From the NCBI RefSeq assembly GCF_025149785.1, contig NZ_CP102277.1:2790001-2854000 (forward strand): a DNA stretch of 64,000 nt, written 5' to 3'. This DNA is from Coprococcus comes ATCC 27758 (GTDB lineage: Bacteria; Bacillota; Clostridia; Lachnospirales; Lachnospiraceae). Below, piece after piece: positions 51,764-63,597 of the stretch. The notes under the pieces were generated by a model. It made no database searches, was not told where the DNA came from, and saw only the letters and a program-made list of their open reading frames with translations. The translations under genes and the position numbers were made by a program. Numbering within the stretch: the stretch's first letter is position 1; each line of letters begins with the position of its first letter.

Positions 51764-53410
51764 TTATTCGCTGATGTCTGCATATACCAGATCGAAGTCA
51801 TATCCGACAAAGTATACATTGAAGTTAGAAATCTTCGGATTGATCAGATACTGGTCTCTACGTAACTGAAGCGGTACAAGAGCGGAATCTTCTCCAAGGA
51901 AGATCTGTTCTGCCTGGAACAGCATATCCTGTCTTGTCTTAGCATCTGTCTCTGTCTGAGAATCTTTAAGAAGCTTGTCGTATTCAGCGTTCGCATATCC
52001 AGAGTGGTTATACTGACCATCGCTGATCCACAGTTCCAGATAAGAGTATGCGTCAGAGTAGTCCGGAACCCATCCTGTTACTACCATATCGTAGTCTTTT
52101 TCAGTTTCCATCTGAAGTCTCTGTTTGTAAGTTACCTGGTTGATTTCTACTGTAATACCAAGGTTCTTCTGATACTGTTCCTGAAGAACTTCAGCCTGCT
52201 TCTTAGCACCATCTGTATCAGTTGTAAGAAGAGTAATCTTGATGTCTGCCGGATTAGAAACGCCCATTTCTTTCATTGCTGCATCCAGATATTCTTTTGC
52301 TTTATCATTATCATTTTCTGCCGGGAATGGTGTATATGGATAAGCTTCTCCGTATGTCTGGTCATCTGCCGCCTGCACGTTTGGAAGTACAAGTCTCTGT
52401 GCAACGTCATATACGTCATTGTTAACCAGCTTGTTGTATTCTGTTCTGTTGATTGCATAGTTCAAAGCAAATCTCAGGTTCTTGTTAGCAAGCGGTCTGT
52501 CTTCTGACATGTTGAGCATGATGTAATCATCTGCACCTGTATAGTAGAATTCAGTATTTTCTGTATACTGATCTGTCATTTCAGTAGGTACAACTGTGAT
52601 ATCAACTTCGCCCTGTTCCCACATAGCAACCGCTGTCTTAGCATCTGCAACTGTCTTTACGCAGATTTCATCAAGCTTGATGCTGTCTGCATCCCAGTAA
52701 TTTTCATTCTTAGAAAGGATCATTTCATCGCCGTGTTTCCACTCTGTCATCTTGAACGGTCCGTTATAAACAGATTTTTCCGGATCAGCTGCATATTCTT
52801 TTCCGTATTTTTCTACATAATCTTTTCTTGCAGGACCGAATGTTGCCATAGCAGCCATACTAAGGAAGTATGTAGCCGGATGTGCAAGTTCGATAACAAC
52901 TGTCTTGTCATCTGGTGCAGATACGCCAAGTTCATCGACAGGCACAGAACCGCTATTTACTTCTGCACCGTTTTTGAGGATATATCCGATGAATGCGTAA
53001 TCGCTTGCCATTTCTGGATCCATAAGTCTCTGGATACCATAAACATAATCGCCTGCTTTTACATCTTCTCCGTCAGACCATTTCAGTCCATCACGAAGGT
53101 GGAATGTGTAAGTAAGTCCGTCATCTGAAATATCCCAGCTTTCAGCTGCATCTGGTTTGATTTCGCCTTCCACGTTACGTGTCAGCATCGCATAGGTGCA
53201 GATTTCTGCTGTTGCACATGAGATAGAGTTACTGTTCTGTGGATCCATAGAAGGAAGGTCTTCACGAAGTGTGTAAGTAATTCTCTTCTTTCCTGATGAA
53301 GCACTGCTGTCATCTTTCTTGGAATCTTTGGATCCCGGTGTACCACAGCCAGCAAACATTGTTACTGTCATTGCTGTAGCAAGTAAAGCTGCTAATAATT
53401 TCTTTTTCAT
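51764..53410 (-). CDS. oppA: Oligopeptide ABC transporter substrate-binding lipoprotein
   Basis: A 548-aa lipoprotein. The signal peptide ends in the lipobox MFAGC at residue 22, a Ser/Lys/Asp-rich linker follows, then the family-5 solute-binding fold (TYTLREDLPSMDPQNSNSIS, YTFHLRDGLKWSDGEDVKAGDYVYGIQRL). It captures peptides outside the membrane for OppBCDF. It lies 22 bp after pepP and 155 bp or so before oppB, with the stem-loop in between. Confidence 0.94.
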   Translation of the reverse strand: MKKKLLAALLATAMTVTMFAGCGTPGSKDSKKDDSSASSGKKRITYTLREDLPSMDPQNSNSISCATAEICTYAMLTRNVEGEIKPDAAESWDISDDGLTYTFHLRDGLKWSDGEDVKAGDYVYGIQRLMDPEMASDYAFIGYILKNGAEVNSGSVPVDELGVSAPDDKTVVIELAHPATYFLSMAAMATFGPARKDYVEKYGKEYAADPEKSVYNGPFKMTEWKHGDEMILSKNENYWDADSIKLDEICVKTVADAKTAVAMWEQGEVDITVVPTEMTDQYTENTEFYYTGADDYIMLNMSEDRPLANKNLRFALNYAINRTEYNKLVNNDVYDVAQRLVLPNVQAADDQTYGEAYPYTPFPAENDNDKAKEYLDAAMKEMGVSNPADIKITLLTTDTDGAKKQAEVLQEQYQKNLGITVEINQVTYKQRLQMETEKDYDMVVTGWVPDYSDAYSYLELWISDGQYNHSGYANAEYDKLLKDSQTETDAKTRQDMLFQAEQIFLGEDSALVPLQLRRDQYLINPKISNFNVYFVGYDFDLVYADISE

Positions 53411-53432
53411 AAATGTTGTCCTCCTTTTTCAT

Positions 53433-54506
53433 TTATAATTCTATTAGCTCATGTGTAGCACTGATCAGGTTTTCATATCCGTCTTTTGTGATGATGCCCT
53501 GATCCTCAAGTCTGACACCACCCCAACCCGGAATATAAAGTCCTGGTTCTACTGTCATTATGCTGTTCTCCTGTAAGATATTCTCACAGTTCAGTCCGAT
53601 ATTCGGAAGTTCATGGACGAACAGCCCAACTCCATGACCGATTCCTGTATAATTATACGGAAGGTATTCTGTATCTTTGATTGCTTCAAGTGAAGCTTCA
53701 TAGCAGGAAGTTCCTGTCACACCGGCTCTTACAGATGCTTCTGTATCTTCTGTCATACGACGGCAGAGATCATACACTTCTCTCTGTTTGGCGTCTGCCT
53801 TGCCGACAACTACTGTTCTTGTCATATCTGAAAGATAGCCTTTGTACTGGCATCCATAATCCATCAATACGAAATCTCCGTATTCGATTGGCTTACTGTC
53901 CGGAATCCCGTGAAGCAGAGAGCTCTTTGCTCCTGAAATAACGATTCCACCGTACGGTTTGGTATCTGCACCTTCCATTACCATGTAATGTGCAAGTCTG
54001 GATGCGATTTCTTTTTCTGTCACACCCGGACGGATGTCTTTTATAATTTTTTCAAATGCTCTGGATGCGATATCGCAGGCAACGGTAAGGTTCTTGATCT
54101 CTTCCGGCGTCTTGATCGCGCGGAAGCCTTCGATTACGTTCAGCGTCGGAACCATCTCAGCACTGAGTTCAGCCTGCATAGAGTTCCATTTTTCAAATGT
54201 CAGATGATCCTGTTCAAATCCAATTGTTTTAACTCCATCTTTGTCTGCGCAATATGCAACAGCTTTCCCCATGCTGTAGCCAAAATTGATTCGCCAGTTT
54301 ACAAGTTCGTAATCCGGACATTCATAAGATGCCTGCTCTGTGTATCTTGCATCAGTGATAAAATACTGATTCGCCTTTGTGATAAAAAGGAATGAGTCTT
54401 CCCCCGTAAATCCGCTGATACAACGTACATTCGCCGGCTTTGCAATATAAAACGCATCCAGTCTTTCTTTTTCCATGTACTCTCGCAATTGAGTTAATCT
54501 GTCCAT
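53433..54506 (-). CDS. pepP: Xaa-Pro aminopeptidase (M24 family)
   Basis: A 357-aa two-domain enzyme: a creatinase-like N-terminal domain (residues 1-125) and the M24 domain. Metal ligands are seen in FVLMDYGCQYKGYLSDMTRTV (two Asp), GIGHGVGLFVHE (His), MTVEPGLYIPGWGG (Glu) and VRLEDQGI (Glu). It releases the first residue of peptides that have proline second. It is the first gene of an operon with oppABCDF, so imported peptides meet this peptidase at once. It is preceded by the promoter and palindrome at 54588-54618. Confidence 0.93.
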   Translation of the reverse strand: MDRLTQLREYMEKERLDAFYIAKPANVRCISGFTGEDSFLFITKANQYFITDARYTEQASYECPDYELVNWRINFGYSMGKAVAYCADKDGVKTIGFEQDHLTFEKWNSMQAELSAEMVPTLNVIEGFRAIKTPEEIKNLTVACDIASRAFEKIIKDIRPGVTEKEIASRLAHYMVMEGADTKPYGGIVISGAKSSLLHGIPDSKPIEYGDFVLMDYGCQYKGYLSDMTRTVVVGKADAKQREVYDLCRRMTEDTEASVRAGVTGTSCYEASLEAIKDTEYLPYNYTGIGHGVGLFVHELPNIGLNCENILQENSIMTVEPGLYIPGWGGVRLEDQGIITKDGYENLISATHELIEL

Positions 54507-54587
54507 TTTTGTTCTCCTCTCATGTACTTTTGTTCTTCTGATACGGTATATTTACCAGATATGTCCGTCCCTCTGCGACAATGTAAT

Positions 54588-54618
54588 ACTTTACTAGACC
54601 ACAGTCTAGTAGTGTAAA
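54588..54618 (-). promoter_or_regulatory. pepP-opp promoter with internal operator
   Basis: TTTACA (54613-54618), 19 bases, TAAAGT (54588-54593) on the minus strand. Between them lies the perfect dyad ACTAGAC-CACA-GTCTAGT (54593-54610). A protein bound there would block RNA polymerase, so the peptide operon is probably repressed through this site. Confidence 0.6.
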
Positions 54619-54650
54619 CAAAAGAACGCCATGATTTGCATCATGACGTC
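54615..54650 (-). terminator. Terminator-like stem downstream of the XRE-cupin gene
   Basis: CGCCATGAT (54627-54635) pairs with ATCATGACG (54640-54648) with one mismatch; TTCTTTTGTTT follows on the minus strand. It separates the XRE-cupin gene from the pepP promoter. Confidence 0.5.
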
Positions 54651-54902
54651 CTTGTCTTCTTTCAAAGGTCATAGTTTCACGCTATGACGTCTATGTTTAA
54701 TTATTAGATTGTCCGTATTGTATGTATAAAATCAGTCTTTATACACTTTCGTAAATAACACTGTCTTCAGAGTTGCGTGAATTTCGAAGAAACTCCGTTT
54801 TAACAGTTCAATTTTGTAAATTCACTTAGATGAATATTTATTCATATGTGTAATTTTCCTTATTATAGAACCATACTCTAAGATTGTCAAGAGGAATGCT
54901 AT

Positions 54903-55487
54903 TTATTTCACAATTTTATTTTCATTCCTTTCAAACCGTCTTGGTACATCCCGGTGATATACCCATATACTGACACAAGGTTCTTTTCCGGGATTGGAAA
55001 TACTATGACGCTCTCTGCTCTTTATATATACACTGTCTCCCGGATGTAAACTGCAAATTTTTCCTTCCACCTCTACATTCAGAGTTCCTTTTATCACCAT
55101 ACACATTTCCGAAAAGACATGACGATATTCTTCTTTTTTCGCAGATTCTCCCGGTTCAATCGTAATATATTCAAAAATCGATTCTCCCTGACCAAAGTCT
55201 GCAACCTCAACCGTCATATTTTCTTCCGGATAAAGATGCTTACTCATTTCTTCTCTGTGTATAACCGTCTTTCCCGGCATTTCCCCTTCCAGTGCATACT
55301 GTATATCAATATCCAGTGCTTCACAAATTCGCGCAAGACTGTCCACATTCGGAGATGTCTTATTCTGTTCCAGCATACTCAGATAGCCCGCTGAAAGTCC
55401 TGTATATTCTCCCAAAACCCGGATTGTCATCATTTTCTTTTTTCTGCATTCTCTGATCCGTTCACCAATATGAGCTAAATCCAGCAT
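54903..55487 (-). CDS. XRE-family regulator with cupin sensor domain
   Basis: A 194-aa protein. Residues about 7-62 are a helix-turn-helix (MTIRVLGEYTGLSAGYLSMLEQNKTSPNVDSLARI), and residues about 105-175 a cupin domain (PGESAKKEEYRHVFSEMCMVIKGTLNVEVEG, then LHPGDSVYIKSRERHSISNPG). Such proteins often control amino-acid, polyamine or peptide use. It lies upstream of the peptide operon on the same strand and may bind the palindrome at 54593-54610, though nothing proves this. GGGGGTGTG precedes the ATG. Confidence 0.88.
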   Translation of the reverse strand: MLDLAHIGERIRECRKKKMMTIRVLGEYTGLSAGYLSMLEQNKTSPNVDSLARICEALDIDIQYALEGEMPGKTVIHREEMSKHLYPEENMTVEVADFGQGESIFEYITIEPGESAKKEEYRHVFSEMCMVIKGTLNVEVEGKICSLHPGDSVYIKSRERHSISNPGKEPCVSIWVYHRDVPRRFERNENKIVK

Positions 55488-55614
55488 ATCACACCCCCTG
55501 ATTTTCGATTGATTATTTATATGCTACTGTATTTTTTCATATTTTGCAACCCTTTATTTTTGTAAAGTGTTAAAGAATCGGAATTATTTTTCAAATATTT
55601 TTGTTTTTCGTGTC

Positions 55615-55655
55615 TTTAAAGCAAGAAAAGCAGACACGCCATTCAACGTATCTGC
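55615..55655 (-). terminator. rpoC terminator
   Basis: GCAGACACG (55630-55638) pairs with CGTATCTGC (55647-55655) with one G-T pair; TTTTCTTGCTTT follows on the minus strand, 20 bases past the rpoC stop. Confidence 0.75.
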
Positions 55656-55674
55656 CTCTCTTAGCATATAAAGC

Positions 55675-58600
55675 CTATTCTTCAACTGTAACTGTTTCGT
55701 CAGCATTTTCTTCGGTTTCAACAGTTTCTGCTGTCTCTGCCGATACTTCAGACTCAGTATCATCATCCATATCAAAATCATCAAAACTGATTTCGTCGTC
55801 CATATCCATACCAAGACCTGTATCAAGTTTAACGTCACGGTATTTTCTCATACCTGTTCCTGCCGGAATCAGTTTACCGATAATGACGTTCTCTTTCAGA
55901 CCGATCAGGTGGTCAACCTTACCTTTGATAGCAGCCTCAGTCAGAACCTTGGTTGTCTCCTGGAAAGATGCAGCTGACAGGAAGGAATCTGTTGCCAGGG
56001 ATGCCTTGGTAATACCAAGCATGATCTGTTCTCCTGTTGCAGGTTCTTTACCTTCTGTTACCATCTGTTCATTTACATCGTTGAACTCAAGGACATCCAC
56101 CATTGTTCCCGGAAGGAATTCAGTATCCCCTCTTTCTTCGATGCGGATCTTCTTCAGCATCTGACGAACGATAACTTCGATATGCTTATCATTGATTTCT
56201 ACACCCTGCAAACGGTATACTCTCTGTACTTCCTGAAGCATGTAGTCCTGTGCAGCACGAAGACCTTTGATCTTAAGAAGGTCATGTGGGTTCACGCTAC
56301 CTTCTGTAAGCTCGTCACCGGCTTCCAGAACAGCTCCATCCTGTACTTTAATACGTGATCCATAAGGAATCAGATAAGTCTTTGTCTCACCTGTCTGCTG
56401 ATTGGTAACGATGATTTCACGCTTCTTCTTTGTATCGTTCAGGTTTGCAACACCTGCGATTTCTGTGATGATAGCAAGACCTTTCGGCTTTCTTGCTTCA
56501 AAAAGTTCTTCGACACGAGGAAGACCCTGTGTGATATCTCCACCGGCTACACCACCACTATGGAAAGTACGCATGGTCAGCTGTGTACCAGGTTCACCGA
56601 TTGACTGAGCTGCGATAATACCGACAGCTTCACCAACCTGTACCGGTTCACCTGTTGCCATATTGGCACCATAACATTTCGCACAGATACCAATGTGTGA
56701 TTTACAGGTCAGGATTGTACGGACTTTCACTTTCTTAAGCGGTGAATTTCCATTTTCATCCACACCATATTTCATAATCTTTTCTGCACGTTTTGGTGTG
56801 ATCATGTGGTTTGCCTTTACAAGAACATTGCCATCTTTGTCACAGATTGTATAGCATGAATATCTTCCTGTAATACGTTCCTGAAGACTTTCGATTTCTT
56901 CATTTCCATCCATAAATGCATGCAGATACATTCCCGGAATTTCGGCATCTTTGCTTACACAGTCAACCTCACGGATGATCAGATCCTGTGATACGTCAAC
57001 AAGACGTCTTGTCAGGTATCCTGAATCGGCTGTACGAAGGGCAGTATCTGACATACCTTTTCGAGCTCCATGCGCAGACATGAAGTATTCCAGTACGTCC
57101 AGACCTTCACGGAAGTTTGACTTGATTGGCAGTTCGATCGTATGACCGGTTGTATCCGCCATAAGTCCACGCATACCTGCAAGCTGTTTGATCTGTTTGT
57201 CAGATCCACGGGCTCCGGAATCTGCCATCATGAAGATATTGTTGTATTTATCAAGTCCTGTAAGAAGGGCTTCTGTAAGCTCATCATCTGTTTCTTTCCA
57301 GGTTTCTACAACCTCTTTATAACGCTCTTCTTCTGTAATAAGACCACGCTTGAAGTTACGTGTGATCTTATCAACTGTTGACTGTGCTCTTGCGATCAGT
57401 TCCGGTTTCTGTGGCGGTACAGTCATATCTGAAATAGATACAGTCATAGCTGCTCTTGTAGAGAGCTTGTATCCCATTGATTTTACATGGTCAAGTACTT
57501 CAGCTGTAGCTGACGCACCATGTGTGTTAATAACTTTTTCAAGAATCTGTTTCAGCTGTTTCTTTCCTACATGGAAATCCACTTCAAGGACCAGTTCATT
57601 TCCTTCTTTTTCACGATCAACAAAACCAAGATCCTGCGGAATGATTTCGTTGAAAATGAAACGTCCAAGTGTAGACTCTACTGTACCGGTCTTCTTTGTT
57701 CCATCCGGCATCGTCTTTGTCACACGTACTTTGATTCTTGAGTGAAGAGTTACAACTCCGTTTTCATAAGCAAGAATTGCTTCATTCACACTCTTGAATA
57801 CTTTTCCTTCTCCCTTGGCTCCCGGTCTTTCCTGCGTCAGATAGTAGATACCAAGAACCATATCCTGTGAAGGAACAGCTACCGGACCACCATCAGACGG
57901 TTTCAGAAGGTTGTTTGGTGAAAGCAGAAGGAAACGGCACTCAGCCTGAGCTTCTACAGAAAGCGGAAGATGAACCGCCATCTGGTCACCATCGAAATCG
58001 GCATTGAATGCGGTACATACCAGTGGATGAAGCTTAATTGCTTTACCTTCTACCAGAATCGGTTCAAATGCCTGGATACCAAGACGGTGAAGTGTAGGAG
58101 CACGGTTCAGCATAACCGGATGCTCTTTGATTACATCTTCAAGCACATCCCATACTTCCGGCTGAAGACGCTCTACCATTTTCTTAGCATTCTTAATATT
58201 GTGAGCAGCTCCGCTCTCAACAAGTTCTTTCATAACAAACGGCTTGAACAGCTCGATTGCCATTTCTTTCGGAAGACCGCACTGATAGATCTTCAATTCC
58301 GGTCCTACAACGATAACGGAACGTCCTGAGTAGTCAACACGTTTTCCGAGCAGGTTCTGACGGAAACGTCCTGATTTACCTTTCAGCATATCAGAAAGGG
58401 ATTTCAGTGCTCTGTTTCCAGGACCTGTTACCGGACGTCCACGACGTCCATTGTCGATCAGAGCATCTACAGCTTCCTGCAGCATTCTCTTTTCGTTTCT
58501 AACGATAATGTCCGGAGCTCCCAGTTCAAGGAGTCTTCTCAGACGGTTATTTCTGTTGATAATTCTTCTGTACAGATCATTCAGGTCAGATGTTGCAAAA

Positions 58601-59367
58601 CGTCCACCATCCAACTGTACCATCGGACGCAGATCCGGCGGAATTACCGGGATTGCAGTCATGATCATCCATTCCGGTTTGTTTCCTGATTCGCGGAAAG
58701 CTTCTACTACTTCAAGTCTCTTAACGATTCTTGCTCTCTTCTGTCCGGTAGCACCCTCAAGTCCTGCCTGCAGTTCAGCATAATCTTTTTCAAGATCGAT
58801 CGCTTCAAGAAGTTCTTTGATCGCTTCTGCTCCCATTCCTACGCGGAAGCCATTGCCCCAGTTTTCTCTTGCTTCCTGGTATTCAGCTTCTGAAAGAACC
58901 TGCTTGTAAGAGAGATCTGTCTCTCCCTTATCAAGTACGATATAAGAAGCGAAATACAGTACTTTTTCCAGAGTTCTCGGTGAAAGATCCAGGATCAGTC
59001 CCATACGGCTCGGAATACCTTTGAAATACCAGATATGAGAAACCGGTGCTGCAAGTGCGATGTGACCCATACGTTCACGTCGCACAGTTGCTTTTGTTAC
59101 TTCTACACCACAGCGGTCGCATACAACACCTTTATAACGGATCTTTTTGTATTTACCACAGTGGCATTCCCAGTCTTTGCTAGGTCCGAAGATTTTCTCA
59201 CAGAACAGACCGTCTCTTTCCGGCTTCAGTGTTCTGTAGTTGATTGTCTCCGGCTTTGTAACTTCACCTCTTGACCATTCCAGAATCTTTTCCGGAGATG
59301 CCAGACCTATTTTAATCGCATCAAATGAAATCGGTTGATACGTTGGTTCTTTTTTTGTTTCTGTCAT
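55675..59367 (-). CDS. rpoC: RNA polymerase subunit beta'
   Basis: A 1230-aa core RNA polymerase subunit. The N-terminal zinc ribbon [20 protein letters not shown], the catalytic [12 protein letters not shown] with three Asp that bind magnesium, the trigger-loop region and the second zinc site ([13 protein letters not shown]) are all present; the C-terminus is acidic. The ATG at 59367 (MTETKKEPT) is 9 bases from AGGAGG; the earlier in-frame ATG abuts that site. It starts 13 bp after rpoB. Confidence 0.98.
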   Translation of the reverse strand: MTETKKEPTYQPISFDAIKIGLASPEKILEWSRGEVTKPETINYRTLKPERDGLFCEKIFGPSKDWECHCGKYKKIRYKGVVCDRCGVEVTKATVRRERMGHIALAAPVSHIWYFKGIPSRMGLILDLSPRTLEKVLYFASYIVLDKGETDLSYKQVLSEAEYQEARENWGNGFRVGMGAEAIKELLEAIDLEKDYAELQAGLEGATGQKRARIVKRLEVVEAFRESGNKPEWMIMTAIPVIPPDLRPMVQLDGGRFATSDLNDLYRRIINRNNRLRRLLELGAPDIIVRNEKRMLQEAVDALIDNGRRGRPVTGPGNRALKSLSDMLKGKSGRFRQNLLGKRVDYSGRSVIVVGPELKIYQCGLPKEMAIELFKPFVMKELVESGAAHNIKNAKKMVERLQPEVWDVLEDVIKEHPVMLNRAPTLHRLGIQAFEPILVEGKAIKLHPLVCTAFNADFDGDQMAVHLPLSVEAQAECRFLLLSPNNLLKPSDGGPVAVPSQDMVLGIYYLTQERPGAKGEGKVFKSVNEAILAYENGVVTLHSRIKVRVTKTMPDGTKKTGTVESTLGRFIFNEIIPQDLGFVDREKEGNELVLEVDFHVGKKQLKQILEKVINTHGASATAEVLDHVKSMGYKLSTRAAMTVSISDMTVPPQKPELIARAQSTVDKITRNFKRGLITEEERYKEVVETWKETDDELTEALLTGLDKYNNIFMMADSGARGSDKQIKQLAGMRGLMADTTGHTIELPIKSNFREGLDVLEYFMSAHGARKGMSDTALRTADSGYLTRRLVDVSQDLIIREVDCVSKDAEIPGMYLHAFMDGNEEIESLQERITGRYSCYTICDKDGNVLVKANHMITPKRAEKIMKYGVDENGNSPLKKVKVRTILTCKSHIGICAKCYGANMATGEPVQVGEAVGIIAAQSIGEPGTQLTMRTFHSGGVAGGDITQGLPRVEELFEARKPKGLAIITEIAGVANLNDTKKKREIIVTNQQTGETKTYLIPYGSRIKVQDGAVLEAGDELTEGSVNPHDLLKIKGLRAAQDYMLQEVQRVYRLQGVEINDKHIEVIVRQMLKKIRIEERGDTEFLPGTMVDVLEFNDVNEQMVTEGKEPATGEQIMLGITKASLATDSFLSAASFQETTKVLTEAAIKGKVDHLIGLKENVIIGKLIPAGTGMRKYRDVKLDTGLGMDMDDEISFDDFDMDDDTESEVSAETAETVETEENADETVTVEE

Positions 59368-59380
59368 TCTCGGCATCCTC

Positions 59381-62300
59381 CTATTCTAAATCCATGTCGT
59401 CATCAAAATCATCGTTCATATCGCCATCAAAATCGTCGAAGCTGTCATCTTCCTCCGGCTCATCTTCTACATCAACCAGTTCTCCTTCTGAGAATTCCTG
59501 CTTGCTGTATCCGTGTTTGCCGTAATCTTCGTCGTTATTGTAGCGTCTGTCTCCTTCAATAATGTGATTCAGGTTTGTATCACCATAATCTACACTTTCC
59601 ATGATCTGAACTTCTTCATTGTTCTCATCCAGGACACGTACATCCAGACCGAGTGACTGAAGTTCTTTAAGAAGTACCTTGAAGGATTCCGGAATTCCCG
59701 GTTCAGGAATATTTTCACCTTTGATGATTGCTTCGTATGTCTTCACACGACCAACCACATCATCGGATTTAACTGTCAGGATTTCCTGCAGAGTATAAGA
59801 TGCACCGTAAGCTTCCAGTGCCCAAACCTCCATTTCTCCGAAACGCTGTCCACCGAACTGTGCTTTACCACCAAGTGGCTGCTGTGTTACCAGTGAGTAA
59901 GGACCAGTTGAACGTGCATGGATCTTATCATCAACCAGATGATGCAGTTTCAGATAATGCATGTGTCCGATTGTTACCGGGCTGTCGAAATATTCCCCGG
60001 TACGACCGTCTCTCAGTCTTACTTTACCGTCTCTTGAAAGCGGAACGCCTTTCCACAGTGCTCTGTGGTCTCTGTTCTCATACAGATAATCCATAACTTC
60101 CGGAAGAAGTTCTTCTTTATGTCTTGCTTCAAATTCTTCCCAGGACAGGTTAACATAATCGTTCGCCAGATCCAGGGTATCCATAATATCAACCTCGTTT
60201 GCACCATCAAATACTGGTGTTGCGATGTTGAATCCAAGTGCTTTGGCAGCCAGAGAAAGGTGGATCTCCAGTACCTGTCCGATGTTCATACGTGATGGTA
60301 CACCCAGTGGGTTCAGCACGATGTCAAGCGGACGTCCGTTCGGAAGGAACGGCATATCTTCTACAGGAAGTACACGGGAAACAACACCCTTGTTACCATG
60401 ACGTCCGGCCATCTTATCACCTACAGAGATCTTTCTCTTCTGTGCGATGTAGATACGGACTGCCTGGTTAACTCCCGGTGAAAGTTCATCCCCATTTTCT
60501 CTTGTAAATACTTTCGCATCTACAACGATACCGTATTCACCATGAGGTACTTTCAGAGAAGTATCTCTTACTTCACGAGCTTTTTCTCCAAAAATTGCAC
60601 GAAGAAGTCTTTCCTCTGCTGTCAGTTCTGTCTCTCCCTTCGGAGTAACTTTGCCGACAAGAATATCTCCTGCACGAACCTCAGCACCGATACGGATAAT
60701 ACCTCTCTCATCCAGATCTTTCAGTGCATCATCTCCTACGCCAGGAATATCGCGTGTGATTTCTTCTGGTCCGAGCTTTGTATCACGGGCTTCTGCTTCA
60801 TATTCTTCGATATGAACAGATGTATAAACATCATTCTGTACAAGACGTTCACTAAGAAGTACAGCATCCTCGTAGTTGTAACCTTCCCAGGTCATAAATC
60901 CGATCAACGGGTTCTTACCAAGAGCCATCTCACCATTGGAGGTAGAAGGTCCGTCTGCGATTACCTGTCCCTTTTCAACTCTTTCACCTTTAACAACGAT
61001 CGGTCTCTGGTTATAGCAGTTGCTCTGGTTGCTTCGCAGGAATTTGGTCAGCTTATAAGTCTTTTTTGTCTTGTCATCCTGTTTAATTGTGATTTCGGTA
61101 GATGTTGATCTCTCAACAATACCTCCTTCTTCTGCAACGACACATACACCTGAGTCGACAGCAGATTTTACTTCCATACCTGTTCCGACTACCGGAGCTT
61201 CTGTAGTAAGAAGCGGTACGGCCTGACGCTGCATGTTGGACCCCATCAGCGCACGGTTCGCATCATCGTTCTGCAGGAACGGAATCAGTGCTGTAGCAAC
61301 AGAGAATACCATCTTCGGAGATACGTCCATGTAATCAAACATTCTTTTCTCGTATTCCTGAGTCTCATCACGGTAACGACCAGATACATTCTTATGAATG
61401 AAATGTCCTTCCTCATCCAGAGGCTCATTCGCCTGTGCTACATGATAATTATCTTCTTCATCCGCAGTCATATATACTACCTCTTCGGTTACAACCGGAT
61501 TCTGCGGATCTGTTTTGTCAATCTTACGGTACGGTGCTTCTATAAATCCGTACTCATTGATTCTTGCATAACATGCGAGAGAGTTGATCAGACCGATGTT
61601 CGGTCCTTCAGGTGTCTCGATCGGACACATTCTTCCGTAATGTGAGTAGTGAACGTCACGAACCTCGAATCCGGCACGGTCACGGGAAAGTCCACCTGGA
61701 CCAAGTGCGGAAAGACGTCTCTTGTGAGTCAGCTCACCAAGCGGGTTATTCTGATCCATGAACTGTGACAGCTGTGATGATCCGAAGAACTCTTTAACAG
61801 CAGCAGTTACAGGCTTGATATTGATCAGTGACTGCGGAGAAATGCCCTCCAGATCCTGTGTTGTCATTCTTTCACGAACAACTCTTTCCAGTCTTGAAAG
61901 ACCGATTCTGTACTGATTCTGGAGAAGTTCTCCAACCGCACGGATACGTCTGTTACCCAAGTGGTCAATATCATCATCTTTACCGATTCCATATTCAAGA
62001 TGCATATTGTAATTGATAGACGCCATAATGTCTTCTTTTGTAATATGCTTCGGAATCAGTTCATGAATATTCTTATGAATTGCTTCTTTCAGCTCATCGA
62101 TATCTCCGGCTGTCTCTTCCAGGAGTTCAGCAAGTACCGGATAGTATACCAGTTCAGTTACGCCAACTTCTTCCGGATCGATTCCACATACAGCTTTGAG
62201 ATCTACCATCATATTAGAAAGTACTTTGATATTACGGTCACTTTCTTCTCTTGCGATCCACACATATGGAACAGCTGCATTCTGGATGGCATCTGCAAGT

Positions 62301-63250
62301 TCTCTGTCAACGACAGCTCCTGCTTCTGCAATTACTTCACCTGTCATCGGACTTACTACGTCTTCGGCCAGCGTATGTCCTGTGATACGGTTCTTGAGCA
62401 TAAGCTTCTTATTAAATTTATAACGTCCAACCTTTGCAAGGTCATAACGTCTCGGGTCAAAGAACATGCTGGTGATCAGACTTTCTGCACTGTCTACAGC
62501 AAGCGGTTCACCCGGACGGATCTTCTTATATAATTCGAGAAGACCTTCCTGATAGTTCTCTGAAGTATCCTTTGTGAAACTTGCGAGAATCTTTGGCTCT
62601 TCACCAAAAAGATCGATAATCTCAGCATTCGTTCCAATACCAAGTGCACGGATCAGGACTGTGATCGGCACCTTACGGGTTCTGTCCACACGGACATAGA
62701 AAACGTCATTGGAGTCCGTCTCATATTCAAGCCATGCACCCCTGTTCGGGATAACGGTGCAAGAGTATAATTCTTTACCAAGTTTATCATGCGCAATTCC
62801 ATAATAAATACCAGGTGAACGCACCAGCTGGCTGACAATAACACGTTCCGCACCATTGATTACAAAGGTACCGGTTCTTGTCATAATCGGTAAATCACCC
62901 ATAAAGATCTCATGTTCATTGATCTCATCTGTCTCTTTGTTGTGAAGTCTTACCTTCACTTTAAGCGGTGCAGCATAAGTAGCATCGCGTTCTTTACATT
63001 CCTCGATTGTGTACTTGGTTTCATCTGTGCACAATGTAAAGTCGACAAATTCCAGGCTCAGATGTCCGCTGTAATCGGTAATCGGAGAAATATCATCAAA
63101 TACTTCTTTTAATCCTTCATCCAGGAACCATTTGTAAGAGTCGGTCTGAACTTCGATCAAATTAGGCATTTGGAGTACTTCTTTTTGCCGGGAATAGCTC
63201 ATGCGCATACTTTTTCCGTTTGTGATGGGACGAATTCTGTTTTTCTCCAT
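59381..63250 (-). CDS. rpoB: RNA polymerase subunit beta
   Basis: A 1289-aa core subunit. The rifampicin pocket region reads [32 protein letters not shown], with the usual sensitive residues. [13 protein letters not shown] and the C-terminal [24 protein letters not shown] are intact, followed by a long Asp/Glu-rich tail. The ATG at 63250 (MEKNRIRP) follows AAGGAG; the GTG at 63262 abuts it. It is cotranscribed with rpoC. Confidence 0.98.
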   Translation of the reverse strand: MEKNRIRPITNGKSMRMSYSRQKEVLQMPNLIEVQTDSYKWFLDEGLKEVFDDISPITDYSGHLSLEFVDFTLCTDETKYTIEECKERDATYAAPLKVKVRLHNKETDEINEHEIFMGDLPIMTRTGTFVINGAERVIVSQLVRSPGIYYGIAHDKLGKELYSCTVIPNRGAWLEYETDSNDVFYVRVDRTRKVPITVLIRALGIGTNAEIIDLFGEEPKILASFTKDTSENYQEGLLELYKKIRPGEPLAVDSAESLITSMFFDPRRYDLAKVGRYKFNKKLMLKNRITGHTLAEDVVSPMTGEVIAEAGAVVDRELADAIQNAAVPYVWIAREESDRNIKVLSNMMVDLKAVCGIDPEEVGVTELVYYPVLAELLEETAGDIDELKEAIHKNIHELIPKHITKEDIMASINYNMHLEYGIGKDDDIDHLGNRRIRAVGELLQNQYRIGLSRLERVVRERMTTQDLEGISPQSLINIKPVTAAVKEFFGSSQLSQFMDQNNPLGELTHKRRLSALGPGGLSRDRAGFEVRDVHYSHYGRMCPIETPEGPNIGLINSLACYARINEYGFIEAPYRKIDKTDPQNPVVTEEVVYMTADEEDNYHVAQANEPLDEEGHFIHKNVSGRYRDETQEYEKRMFDYMDVSPKMVFSVATALIPFLQNDDANRALMGSNMQRQAVPLLTTEAPVVGTGMEVKSAVDSGVCVVAEEGGIVERSTSTEITIKQDDKTKKTYKLTKFLRSNQSNCYNQRPIVVKGERVEKGQVIADGPSTSNGEMALGKNPLIGFMTWEGYNYEDAVLLSERLVQNDVYTSVHIEEYEAEARDTKLGPEEITRDIPGVGDDALKDLDERGIIRIGAEVRAGDILVGKVTPKGETELTAEERLLRAIFGEKAREVRDTSLKVPHGEYGIVVDAKVFTRENGDELSPGVNQAVRIYIAQKRKISVGDKMAGRHGNKGVVSRVLPVEDMPFLPNGRPLDIVLNPLGVPSRMNIGQVLEIHLSLAAKALGFNIATPVFDGANEVDIMDTLDLANDYVNLSWEEFEARHKEELLPEVMDYLYENRDHRALWKGVPLSRDGKVRLRDGRTGEYFDSPVTIGHMHYLKLHHLVDDKIHARSTGPYSLVTQQPLGGKAQFGGQRFGEMEVWALEAYGASYTLQEILTVKSDDVVGRVKTYEAIIKGENIPEPGIPESFKVLLKELQSLGLDVRVLDENNEEVQIMESVDYGDTNLNHIIEGDRRYNNDEDYGKHGYSKQEFSEGELVDVEDEPEEDDSFDDFDGDMNDDFDDDMDLE

Positions 63251-63345
63251 TTGACGTTTCACTCCTTATATGATAAATTTTCGGGTTATTTCCGCCTTAT
63301 TCAGGGCGCACTTATGGCATACGTTTCCACAATAGCGCATTTTTT

Positions 63346-63375
63346 ACTTTACCACAGGTTTTTCCCGATTGTCAA
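63346..63375 (-). promoter_or_regulatory. Candidate internal rpoB promoter
   Basis: TTGACA (63370-63375), 18 bases, TAAAGT (63346-63351) on the minus strand, about 100 bases before rpoB and after the rplL terminator. Confidence 0.5.
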
Positions 63376-63514
63376 GTCTAACTTTTCAAAGAATTGTATT
63401 TTTATTGTATTTTATAATGTAAGTGGCAAAATTTACTTTCGGTCCCTTTGATACCAGATTGCTACGTGCTTTGCACTCTCGCAATCCTCATCATCATTGT
63501 ATGCATACCGCAGA

Positions 63515-63572
63515 AAAGTACAAAAAATCAAAAGAGCGTATCACTGCAGGAAATCCTGCGCGATACGCTCTT
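63515..63572 (-). terminator. rplL-rpoB intergenic terminator or attenuator
   Basis: Arms AAGAGCGTATC (63532-63542) and GATACGCTCTT (63562-63572) are perfect, with an inner GCAGG/CCTGC stem; TTTTGATTTTTTG follows on the minus strand. It probably ends most transcripts after rplL and lets part continue into rpoBC. Confidence 0.8.
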
Positions 63573-63597
63573 GTCATTCACAGTGTGATAACCAAAA

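Larger units (their letters stand above)
54507..54902. other. Intergenic region between pepP and the XRE-cupin gene
   Basis: No gene is supported over about 395 bp. Going upstream from pepP it holds the promoter with palindrome, a terminator-like stem (54624-54650), a GTCATAG/CTATGAC hairpin (54668-54688) and an AT-rich stretch to the XRE-cupin stop. Confidence 0.6.
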
